Source: Fibrobacter sp.
GTDB lineage: Bacteria > Fibrobacterota > Fibrobacteria > Fibrobacterales > Fibrobacteraceae
Reading direction: 5' to 3'
DNA: 5,027 bases
NCBI GenBank assembly: GCA_021443065.1
Contig: JABUUR010000097.1
Coordinates: 1-5,027, forward strand
A program made the translations under genes and the position numbers. Below are positions 1 through 5,027 of this stretch, one piece after another. The notes under the pieces were generated by a model, which worked only from the letters and a program-made list of their open reading frames with translations, was not told the origin of the DNA and did no database searches. The first letter of the stretch is position 1. Every line of letters begins with the position of its first letter.

Positions 1-128
1 GGCAGGTATGTTTCGGCCATGGCTTCAAACAGCCAATTCTCTTCGAAAAAGCGTTCATACTCCGGATGCCGCACAAAAGGCAAATGTGCATGCATTAGGA
101 AAATAATTTTTCCAGGTGCCATACTCAT
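1..128 (-). CDS. GH57 family glucan enzyme, DUF1957 / 1,4-alpha-glucan branching type (N-terminal fragment)
   Basis: Only the first 42 codons lie in the window; the gene continues past the left edge. The peptide starts MSMAPGKIIFLMHAHLPF and goes on with VRHPEYERFFEENWLFEA. The HAHLPFVRHPE block (residues 13-23) is the conserved first motif of glycoside hydrolase family 57, and the following acidic 'EE-WLFEA' stretch is typical of the DUF1957-bearing members, many of which are 1,4-alpha-glucan branching enzymes that form alpha-1,6 branches in glycogen. The ATG at 128 is the first in frame after a stop at 158-156; a second Met at 122 is a possible alternative. Neither has a recognisable Shine-Dalgarno sequence. 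The gene lies 31 bases after the DUF4912 gene on the same strand and is probably co-transcribed with it. The family is seen directly; branching rather than amylase activity is inferred, because the catalytic residues are outside the window. Confidence 0.85.
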   Translation of the reverse strand, partial: MSMAPGKIIFLMHAHLPFVRHPEYERFFEENWLFEAMAETYL

Positions 129-159
129 GGAGAAATACGTTTGATTACCAAACTTCTAT

Positions 160-1440
160 TTACTCCGTGCGCTTAACTACAATGGGGACGATTGTCGTGG
201 GGAAATCGCCATCCTTGTCGGTGGCGAATACGGGAATCACCTTGGTGCAGTCCGGAAGGTCTTCTTCAAAACTGAAGGTTCCGTCGGGATTCAGGGGGAA
301 ATCTTCGCCACGCACCTGCAAGTGAGCGTCGGGGCGGGTTCCGCCGTAAACGATAAGGCGGGTTTTCACCCACAAGAAGAAATCCTTGCCGTAGTTTACG
401 GAATCCTTGGAGGCTGCGGCGAGAGCGGCGTTACTCTGGAGCGCGGCACTGGAAAGTGCACCAGAGAACATGGATTCCGAGGAACTTCCAAAGCCTGCAT
501 TTTCACCCAGGGACTTGAGCCAGGATTCTGCAGTCTGGCTGGAAAAACCAGAACTCATAAAGTTACCCAAGGTGTTTCCACCCAGGGAAGCCTTTGCAAA
601 AGCGTCGTCTGCTGACGGTGCGGGGGCAGACTTGTCAAAGACTTCTACCGGAGCAGACTCCACGAGGGGCATAAAGTTTTTGCCCTGGACAGAACCAAGG
701 ACGGCAACCACAGCCTTGTCTGCAGTATTTTCAACATACCAACTGCGGGCTTCGGCAGGGACTTCCACATCGCGGAACTTACGTTTTTTACCCCGTTGAA
801 TTGTCAAATCGGAGGACACGTCAAACAGACGAAGGACCAATTTGCCTTTGCCCTTCTTGGCCTGCTGGAGTCGCGTTTCAGAAACTTCCCAAAAGGCATG
901 CATCCAGTTGGGGTCTTTTTGCATAAGAACCAGATATTCTGCGTCAAAGGACTGTACCAGCGATTCGATGTTTTCACCATTTTTTGAAACGTTGGACTCC
1001 TTGGAGTTTTTCTTTGTAATCTCGGGCTCTACAGTTTTTGCGGTCTTTTTTACAGTCTTTGTTGCTGTAGCCTTTGCCACCACCTTTTTCGCAGGGGCCT
1101 TAGCATCGGTCATTGTCTTAGCCTTAGACGCAGCGGTTTTGGCAGCAGGCTTTGCAGTGGTCTTTGCAGCCCGGACCTTCGCCACAACCTTTTCCGCCTT
1201 TTCCTCGGCTTCCTTCAGAGAATTGACGGTCGCCCTTACCGTTTTCTTCACGGCAGTTTTCTTTGCTGCAACCGCTTCGGAAACCTTGGACTTTGTTGCC
1301 TTTACCTCGGACTCTACAGCCTTGGCGGTTGCCTTAGTGGCACTTTTTGCCTTCTTGACAGTTTCAATAGTCTTTTCAGCAACGCTCTTCGTAGCAGCCT
1401 TGATTTTGGAAGTTGCTTCCGTTACTTTTTTTGTAGACAT
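160..1440 (-). CDS. DUF4912-family protein with Lys/Ala-rich H1-like N-terminal tail
   Basis: The 426-residue protein has four parts. Residues 1-150 are low complexity with about 38 Lys and 33 Ala, rich in AKK/KTAK/TKA units like bacterial histone-H1-like tails, and probably disordered or helical. Residues about 165-268 resemble DUF4912: YLVLMQKDPNWMHAFWEVS, then LVLRLFDVSS, the RDVEVPAEARSWYVE block and a terminal beta region. Residues about 270-350 are a Ser/Ala/Gly-rich linker. Residues about 353-426 form a second beta-rich module (DFFLWVKTRLIVYGGTRPDA, then DGTFSFEEDLPD) that I recall accompanying DUF4912 in other phyla. There is no signal peptide or membrane segment, so it is probably cytoplasmic. 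The ATG at 1440 is supported by AGGAGG seven bases upstream. Molecular function is unknown. The neighbouring GH57 gene suggests a link to alpha-glucan metabolism, and the basic tail suggests binding to a polyanion such as nucleic acid; both are inferences. Confidence 0.82.
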   Translation of the reverse strand: MSTKKVTEATSKIKAATKSVAEKTIETVKKAKSATKATAKAVESEVKATKSKVSEAVAAKKTAVKKTVRATVNSLKEAEEKAEKVVAKVRAAKTTAKPAAKTAASKAKTMTDAKAPAKKVVAKATATKTVKKTAKTVEPEITKKNSKESNVSKNGENIESLVQSFDAEYLVLMQKDPNWMHAFWEVSETRLQQAKKGKGKLVLRLFDVSSDLTIQRGKKRKFRDVEVPAEARSWYVENTADKAVVAVLGSVQGKNFMPLVESAPVEVFDKSAPAPSADDAFAKASLGGNTLGNFMSSGFSSQTAESWLKSLGENAGFGSSSESMFSGALSSAALQSNAALAAASKDSVNYGKDFFLWVKTRLIVYGGTRPDAHLQVRGEDFPLNPDGTFSFEEDLPDCTKVIPVFATDKDGDFPTTIVPIVVKRTE

Positions 1441-1447
1441 TTTCAGT

Positions 1448-1453
1448 CCTCCT
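1448..1453 (-). promoter_or_regulatory. Ribosome binding site of the DUF4912 gene
   Basis: A perfect AGGAGG on the minus strand lies seven bases before the ATG at 1440, inside the 23-base gap after the barrel gene. It fixes the start of the DUF4912 reading frame and so confirms that the Lys/Ala-rich tail is translated. Confidence 0.85.
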
Positions 1454-1463
1454 TCTTAAACAC

Positions 1464-2696
1464 TTATCGACGACTCTGTCCCCAGGTTCCAATACCTGTC
1501 AATCCTATACGGAATGCAAAGAATGATTCTTCCCACTCCGTCTTGGAATCGGAGAATCGCTTGCCCCCCTGAAGAGCAATATCGATGGTGGCGCCCTTGC
1601 GACCCAAGGGGAGCCCGGCACCAATAGAACCGCCAATTTCGAAAACATCCTTCACGTACCAGTTCTTATACCAGGCACCGGCGCGGTAGTTGATACGTTT
1701 CCAGTAATCTTCGTAGAACAGGGGCACGCCATCCAACTGGTAGCCCACGGACGCCATGAAATCGCTTTGGGTCTCGGTGATTTCTGGCATGGCCCAGCTA
1801 CCCCCGATATTTTCAATATCTTCGTCCCATGCACGCCACTGCAGGTCCAGCATAACATTGTGACGTTTAAACAAACGGTAACTGACACCCGTGGCAAACA
1901 TTGCCGGTACGGAAATTTCACGGGCATAGGAACTGGGAGCCAAGGTGTCCGTTTCACTGAATCTAAAGTCGTAGTCCAGGGAATTCTTCAGGGTGTAGCC
2001 CGTGGTGTACGAGAAGAAATAGGACACTTGACGACCGCGGTACTGCAAAGCGGCTGCATAGTACGCCGGATGGTGGTTGATTTCCCATGTTCCATCGACG
2101 AAATCAGATACCTTCGTGCTACGCGTACCCCAGTGGTCTTCGTCGGAGACTTCACTATTGTCGGGGCCCAAAGTCAAACTACGGCTGTTGCTGCCCAAAA
2201 CAACATGGGCAGAAGCACCCAGGGAAAATGAACGAAGGTAAGGAATACGGAGTGCGTAGGTAGGAACAAGTTCGTACACACTTCCCTTATACTCAATCTT
2301 CGCGGCATTGTCACCGGAGGATTTTTCGCTCATACTGGTGGAGAAATGCTGCCACAAGGAAACGCCCAAGGCACCGAATTCACCCATGGGGAAAGAGATG
2401 TTGAAGGAGGGGATAGACATGCCATTGCTCAGCAAATGGTGACCGTTCTTTGAAGCAGCGTCCATCTCCAATGCAAAGTTCAAGTTGAACACCACATTCT
2501 TGTCGAAGGCCAGGCGAGCTGGATTGACTACGGAAAGGCCTTCTGAATCGCCGATTTTGGCGTTGCCCGCATAGCCGCGTCCTGCAGCAGAGGCTGTTCC
2601 ACCCAAGACCTGCTCTTCGCCAAGGGCGTCAATACCAATCATGGAGCCAAAGGAAAGGCTCGCAAATACACCAAGGAAGGCTGCTAACTTTTTCAT
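1464..2696 (-). CDS. Predicted outer-membrane beta-barrel protein, FadL/PorV-like
   Basis: The 410-residue protein begins with a probable Sec signal peptide (MKKLAAFLGVFASLSFG, cleavage near residues 17-26). The mature start has a GRGYAGNAKIGDSEG stretch followed by VVNPARLAF (residues 57-64). This matches the 'A-G-x-A-x-x-D-x-x-x-x-x-NPA' signature near the N-terminus of FadL/OmpP1 and PorV-type barrels. The rest alternates hydrophobic and polar residues in strand-sized blocks rich in Tyr, Trp and Gly. The end (RINYRAGAWY, then FEIGGSIGAGLPLGRKGATI and FFAFRIGLTGIGTWG) resembles the final strands of such barrels in FCB-group bacteria. It does not end in the common C-terminal aromatic residue; it ends GQSRR. 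Its ATG overlaps the lipoprotein stop (TAATG), so the two are probably translationally coupled. Outer-membrane location is well supported; the substrate, if it is a transporter, cannot be inferred. Confidence 0.72.
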   Translation of the reverse strand: MKKLAAFLGVFASLSFGSMIGIDALGEEQVLGGTASAAGRGYAGNAKIGDSEGLSVVNPARLAFDKNVVFNLNFALEMDAASKNGHHLLSNGMSIPSFNISFPMGEFGALGVSLWQHFSTSMSEKSSGDNAAKIEYKGSVYELVPTYALRIPYLRSFSLGASAHVVLGSNSRSLTLGPDNSEVSDEDHWGTRSTKVSDFVDGTWEINHHPAYYAAALQYRGRQVSYFFSYTTGYTLKNSLDYDFRFSETDTLAPSSYAREISVPAMFATGVSYRLFKRHNVMLDLQWRAWDEDIENIGGSWAMPEITETQSDFMASVGYQLDGVPLFYEDYWKRINYRAGAWYKNWYVKDVFEIGGSIGAGLPLGRKGATIDIALQGGKRFSDSKTEWEESFFAFRIGLTGIGTWGQSRR

Positions 2697-4075
2697 TAGT
2701 TTTCCTCCTTACGCTTAGAAGACATCCACAATTTCAAGGACATGGGGCTTTCTACGGCCTTGGAGAAGTCGTAGCGGCCATGATCGAAATAGCCCATGAA
2801 CACGTAGTTTGTATCACCGTCGGACACGTAGTCGGCATAGGTAGAATCCTTCTCTTGCAAGAACGGATAACCCAACTTGACGACAATCCTCAAGGAATCC
2901 TTTTCCTTATTTACCAATTCACGAAGGCCCCCTGTAATTTGGAGCGATAAAGAATCTCCATCGTGATAAACCAGATTCTGGTGGCCATCTTCAAGAATAA
3001 GATCCTTGTTCAAGCGATAAGATTCCATTTTCCGGATTTCCGTATCGGCGCTATCCACAAAGGAGCCAACCACCACCTGAATAGGCAGTCCAAACTCGGA
3101 GGTATTGTTTGCGGCACCGTCGTCCCGGGCCATGGTCAACTGGGCAAGCATAACCGTCTGGCGCACATCGTAGCCTTCGCCCTTGTTTTCCAGCGGGTAG
3201 CTGTTGTAGAAATTCTGGATCGCAGGCAGGATCTGCTCAGCAGGAATGGAAAGAACCAAGGAATCCCGGGTACCGCCATGAAGGCAGTTGCCGCAATCGT
3301 CGTCATATTCTAGAACGTTTGCCGCGCGGTAGGGAGGATGCACTGCAGAAGAATCGGCAATCAGGCCAAAGAAAGGCTTGTAGTTGCTTTCAAGGCCAAA
3401 GAACCTGTAGAGATGTTCCGCCTTGGGTGCAGAAATTTTCAACTGGAGACGCACAGCATAAGTCATCTTTTTGAGGGCTTCAGTCAATGCCGAAGGCAGA
3501 TAGATAACAGTTGAAGAATCCCCCTTTTCAAAGGACATTTCAACAACGGTATCCGCAGATCCATCCGGTTTCCAGTCCTTCAGGGATTCCAGCCAGACAG
3601 AATCCTTGACCTTGGCAAGGCTATCCAGGAATTTCTTTTTATCGCTAAAATCAATTTTCCAACTTACGTTGACATTCATGCTTTCCTTGATGGGGAGTGA
3701 ATCCGCAGGGAAATTCTTATTGTTGTAGAGTTTCCAGAACCAGAACAGGCTCACTGCCGTAACTGCAGAATCGGAGGAATTCAAATTCTTGACAAAGGCG
3801 TCGCCTTCGGAAAATGCGATATCCATGTACATGTCATAGGAAACGCCGCCGGATTGCCCCAAGTAAAATTCCATGCTGTCAATCAGGCGAGGTTCGGTAT
3901 TCAAGCCCAATTCCACTGAAGATGGCTTGATGTTGTCGATATTGAATACATGGACCTTGTAATTTTCGGGCATTCCGTGGGACGACAGCCAACTGCCGAC
4001 ACCGGCATCGTCGGAATCAAAAATGCAAGAAGTCATCAAGACTGCAAATGCGAATAAAAGACCTAATTTTTTCAC
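2696..4075 (-). CDS. Predicted outer-membrane lipoprotein of unknown function
   Basis: I do not recognise the family. The 459-residue protein has a lipoprotein signal, MKKLGLLFAFAVLMTSC, with the modified Cys at position 17 (lipobox LMTSC; Met at -3 is slightly atypical). Position +2 is Ile, not Asp, so by the E. coli rule it would go to the outer membrane. The mature part is acidic and beta-rich, with many Asp-Ser pairs (for example DSLVLSIPAE, KDSLRIVVKLGYP) and a CxxC motif at residues 261-264 (DDDCGNCLHG). The general layout loosely recalls large Bacteroidota surface lipoproteins such as DUF4270, but this is only an impression. The start is GTG at 4075, chosen because AGGAG sits six bases upstream and the reading frame then opens with an ideal signal peptide. 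It is the first gene of the run and overlaps the barrel gene by one base, which suggests that the two proteins act together at the outer membrane. Confidence 0.8.
   Translation of the reverse strand: MKKLGLLFAFAVLMTSCIFDSDDAGVGSWLSSHGMPENYKVHVFNIDNIKPSSVELGLNTEPRLIDSMEFYLGQSGGVSYDMYMDIAFSEGDAFVKNLNSSDSAVTAVSLFWFWKLYNNKNFPADSLPIKESMNVNVSWKIDFSDKKKFLDSLAKVKDSVWLESLKDWKPDGSADTVVEMSFEKGDSSTVIYLPSALTEALKKMTYAVRLQLKISAPKAEHLYRFFGLESNYKPFFGLIADSSAVHPPYRAANVLEYDDDCGNCLHGGTRDSLVLSIPAEQILPAIQNFYNSYPLENKGEGYDVRQTVMLAQLTMARDDGAANNTSEFGLPIQVVVGSFVDSADTEIRKMESYRLNKDLILEDGHQNLVYHDGDSLSLQITGGLRELVNKEKDSLRIVVKLGYPFLQEKDSTYADYVSDGDTNYVFMGYFDHGRYDFSKAVESPMSLKLWMSSKRKEEN
2704..2709 (-). promoter_or_regulatory. 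Ribosome binding site of the barrel gene, inside the lipoprotein gene
   Basis: AGGAGG on the minus strand lies seven bases before the ATG at 2696. It is embedded in the last codons of the lipoprotein gene (those for Lys-Glu-Glu), so the C-terminal KRKEEN sequence of the lipoprotein is partly shaped by this signal. It supports the chosen start and coupled translation. Confidence 0.85.
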
Positions 4076-4081
4076 TAAGAA

Positions 4082-4086
4082 CTCCT
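4082..4086 (-). promoter_or_regulatory. Ribosome binding site supporting a GTG start
   Basis: AGGAG on the minus strand lies six bases before the GTG at 4075. No ATG in this frame gives a signal peptide with comparable spacing, so this site decides the start of the lipoprotein gene. Confidence 0.75.
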
Positions 4087-4112
4087 AAGTTCTGCAACAA
4101 AAAATTCCTCAC

Positions 4113-4120
4113 CAAATATA
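4113..4120 (-). promoter_or_regulatory. Putative promoter -7/-10 element of the minus-strand operon
   Basis: The minus strand reads CTATATTTGG here; TATATTTG fits the TAnnTTTG element known for Bacteroidota-type promoters. It lies in an AT-rich stretch 37 bases before the GTG start, which would leave a leader of about 30 bases containing the AGGAG site. A TTG occurs 15 bases upstream, closer than the usual 19-21 of a -33 box, so only the downstream element is convincing. It is the only candidate promoter seen for the four-gene run. Confidence 0.5.
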
Positions 4121-4175
4121 GAAAGTTTAATTTTACAAGATTACTCATATTCACAGTTTTAGGCAATTTAACAGG

Positions 4176-4253
4176 TGGTTGGTGGCGAGGGTGCTTCGCT
4201 TTGTGATTTGAGGTCGCTCGCTTTACTCGCTTTGTGGAATGAGGGCGCAACCA
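4176..4253. repeat. GC-richer intergenic core with imperfect direct repeat
   Basis: Between the AT-rich promoter flanks lies a GC-richer block. It contains two related 17-base units, CGCTTTGTGATTTGAGG (4197-4213) and CGCTTTGTGGAATGAGG (4228-4244), identical at 14 of 17 positions with a period of 31 bases. The block is bounded by short inverted arms, TGGTTG at 4176-4181 and CAACCA at 4248-4253, and includes the small palindrome GCGA-N7-TCGC (4185-4199). No convincing open reading frame crosses it. It could be a dispersed intergenic repeat, a pair of operator sites shared by the divergent genes, or the remains of a small mobile element; the sequence alone does not decide. Confidence 0.5.
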
Positions 4254-4285
4254 TCCCAATTTCTGCGGCATTGTCCAGCACACTA

Positions 4286-4316
4286 TTTATCGTCCCCCTA
4301 TTTTTTTCTAAATTTC
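4286..4316 (+). promoter_or_regulatory. Putative thrC promoter
   Basis: TTTA (4286-4289), 19 bases, then TAAATTTC (4309-4316) resembles the TTTG-N19-21-TAnnTTTG arrangement with one mismatch in each element. It would start transcription about 20 bases before the thrC ATG, leaving a very short leader with no room for a riboswitch, T-box or attenuator. An alternative -10 (TAAAAT at 4323-4328) would place the start on the ribosome binding site and is less likely. Confidence 0.35.
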
Positions 4317-4332
4317 TCCCTGTAAAATTTTA

Positions 4333-4337
4333 GAGGA
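4333..4337 (+). promoter_or_regulatory. Ribosome binding site of thrC
   Basis: GAGGA (within AGAGGAA) lies four bases before the ATG at 4342 and supports this start; the N-terminal residues that follow align with plant threonine synthases from about residue 16 onward. Confidence 0.65.
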
Positions 4338-4341
4338 ATCT

Positions 4342-5027
4342 ATGACTCAGTTCAACGCTCATTTTAGAAACATCAACGGCGACGACACCTACCCGCTCAC
4401 CGACGTTATTTACCGTTCAAAAATCGACAACAGCCTTCTGGAAGTGGAACACGACCGTAAGGCCCTCGCTGAACGTTCTCCCGAAGAATGGAAAAAGCTG
4501 TTTGCCGAAAGACGCATGAGCTTTGAACCCGCCGACCAGAGCGGTATCTGGAGCAAGCGCGAAATGGTCCTCCCCGACATGCCGGTAGAAGACATCGTGA
4601 CCATGCGTGAAGGCTGGAGCCCCCTGTTTGACGCAGCCCCCATCGCAAAAGAACTGGGAATCGGCTCCCTGAAGGTGAAGCTGTGCGGCAATTCCCACAC
4701 AGGCTCCTTCAAGGACCTGGGCATGACCGTCCTGGTAAGCCAGGTGAACCACATCATCAAGAAGAATATTCATCCGATTGATGCCGTTGCCTGCGCTTCT
4801 ACCGGCGATACTTCCGCAGCTCTTTCCGCCTACTGCGCCAAGGCGGGCATCCCCTCCATCGTATTTTTACCCGCGGGCAAGACCAGCGTGGCACAGCTTA
4901 TCCAGCCCATCTCCAACGGAAGCATCGTGCTTGCCCTGGATACAGACTTCGACGGCTGCATGAAAATCGTCCAGGAAGTCACCAAGGACAACCGCATTTA
5001 CCTCGCCAACTCCATGAACAGCCTCCG
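4342..5027 (+). CDS. thrC: Threonine synthase, plant-like type (N-terminal part)
   Basis: This is the PLP-dependent enzyme that converts O-phosphohomoserine to threonine and phosphate, the last step of threonine synthesis in the cytoplasm. The window holds 228 complete codons; the gene runs off the right edge. The PLP lysine is in GNSHTGSFKDLGMTVLVSQV (Lys124), and the phosphate-binding loop is CASTGDTSAALSAYCAKAGI (151-170). They are followed by PSIVFLPAGKTSVAQLIQPI and by LDTDFDGCM and IYLANSMNSLR. These blocks are nearly identical, as I remember them, to plant chloroplast threonine synthases, including the N-terminal region with YPLTDVIYRSKI, SGIWSKREMVLP and VEDIVTMREGWSPLF. The plant enzymes are activated by S-adenosylmethionine; whether this one is cannot be told here. 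The gene is transcribed away from the lipoprotein operon and has its own ribosome binding site. Family assignment is secure. Confidence 0.95.
   Translation, partial: MTQFNAHFRNINGDDTYPLTDVIYRSKIDNSLLEVEHDRKALAERSPEEWKKLFAERRMSFEPADQSGIWSKREMVLPDMPVEDIVTMREGWSPLFDAAPIAKELGIGSLKVKLCGNSHTGSFKDLGMTVLVSQVNHIIKKNIHPIDAVACASTGDTSAALSAYCAKAGIPSIVFLPAGKTSVAQLIQPISNGSIVLALDTDFDGCMKIVQEVTKDNRIYLANSMNSL

Noticed and set aside
116..987. Several shorter plus-strand open frames across the DUF4912 gene.
   Set aside because: They lie wholly or almost wholly antisense to a well-supported gene, have no convincing start signals and give compositionally odd peptides.
842..1459. Long plus-strand open frame opposite the Lys/Ala-rich tail, encoding a Phe/Ala/Val-rich peptide.
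   Set aside because: It is the mirror of Ala- and Lys-rich codons (GCN, AAG/AAA) of the DUF4912 gene, which have few stops on the opposite strand. It has no ribosome binding site and no family resemblance.
1652..3313. Open frames in alternative frames or antisense within the barrel and lipoprotein genes.
   Set aside because: They overlap genes with signal peptides and good ribosome binding sites, and show no protein features of their own.
4197..4244. The two 17-base units considered as a CRISPR fragment.
   Set aside because: Only two imperfect copies with a 14-base gap exist, without spacer-sized intervals or cas genes.
4017..4283. 88-codon minus-strand frame spanning the intergenic region.
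   Set aside because: It runs out of frame into the lipoprotein signal peptide, crosses the likely promoter, and has no ribosome binding site or recognisable motif.
4293..4307. C-run followed by seven T, considered as an intrinsic terminator.
   Set aside because: No complementary G-rich arm precedes it at hairpin distance, and no gene on the plus strand ends upstream; it more likely belongs to the thrC promoter.
4317..4341. Threonine attenuator or riboswitch before thrC.
   Set aside because: The predicted leader is only about 20-25 bases, with no leader peptide, stem-loop or T-box sequence.
4406..4773. Three overlapping minus-strand open frames opposite thrC.
   Set aside because: thrC is unambiguous, and open antisense frames are expected from its GC-ending codon bias.

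Overview
The window looks like chromosomal DNA from a Gram-negative bacterium, most likely a Fibrobacter relative (Fibrobacterota). This is an inference from several things seen together: an outer-membrane lipoprotein next to a FadL/PorV-like beta-barrel, a DUF4912-type protein followed by a GH57 alpha-glucan enzyme, a plant-like threonine synthase, and TAnnTTTG-type promoter motifs as in the wider Bacteroidota/Fibrobacterota group. No phylogenetic marker is present, so the genus is not proven.

Layout. A compact four-gene run on the minus strand fills positions 1 to 4075. In transcription order it holds a lipoprotein of unknown function (4075-2696, GTG start), a predicted outer-membrane beta-barrel (2696-1464), a DUF4912-family protein with a long Lys/Ala-rich histone-H1-like N-terminal tail (1440-160), and the first 42 codons of a GH57/DUF1957 glucan enzyme (128 to the window edge). 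The junctions are a 1-base overlap (TAATG), a 23-base gap and a 31-base gap, and no terminator is visible between genes, so they are probably one operon. The first three genes have clear Shine-Dalgarno sequences; the GH57 gene does not.

A 266-base divergent intergenic region (4076-4341) separates this operon from a plus-strand gene for threonine synthase (thrC), which starts at 4342 and runs off the right edge. The intergenic region has AT-rich promoter-like flanks and a GC-richer core with an imperfect 31-base-period direct repeat.

How the genes fit together. The lipoprotein and barrel form a tightly coupled envelope pair. The DUF4912 and GH57 genes form a second pair that may concern storage polysaccharide (glycogen) metabolism. 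Why the two pairs are joined is not evident from sequence. The thrC gene is divergently transcribed and is a housekeeping amino-acid gene, probably unrelated in function. No mobile element, CRISPR array, tRNA or rRNA was seen. The most unusual items are the H1-like tail on the DUF4912 protein, the plant-type threonine synthase and the repeat-bearing intergenic core.
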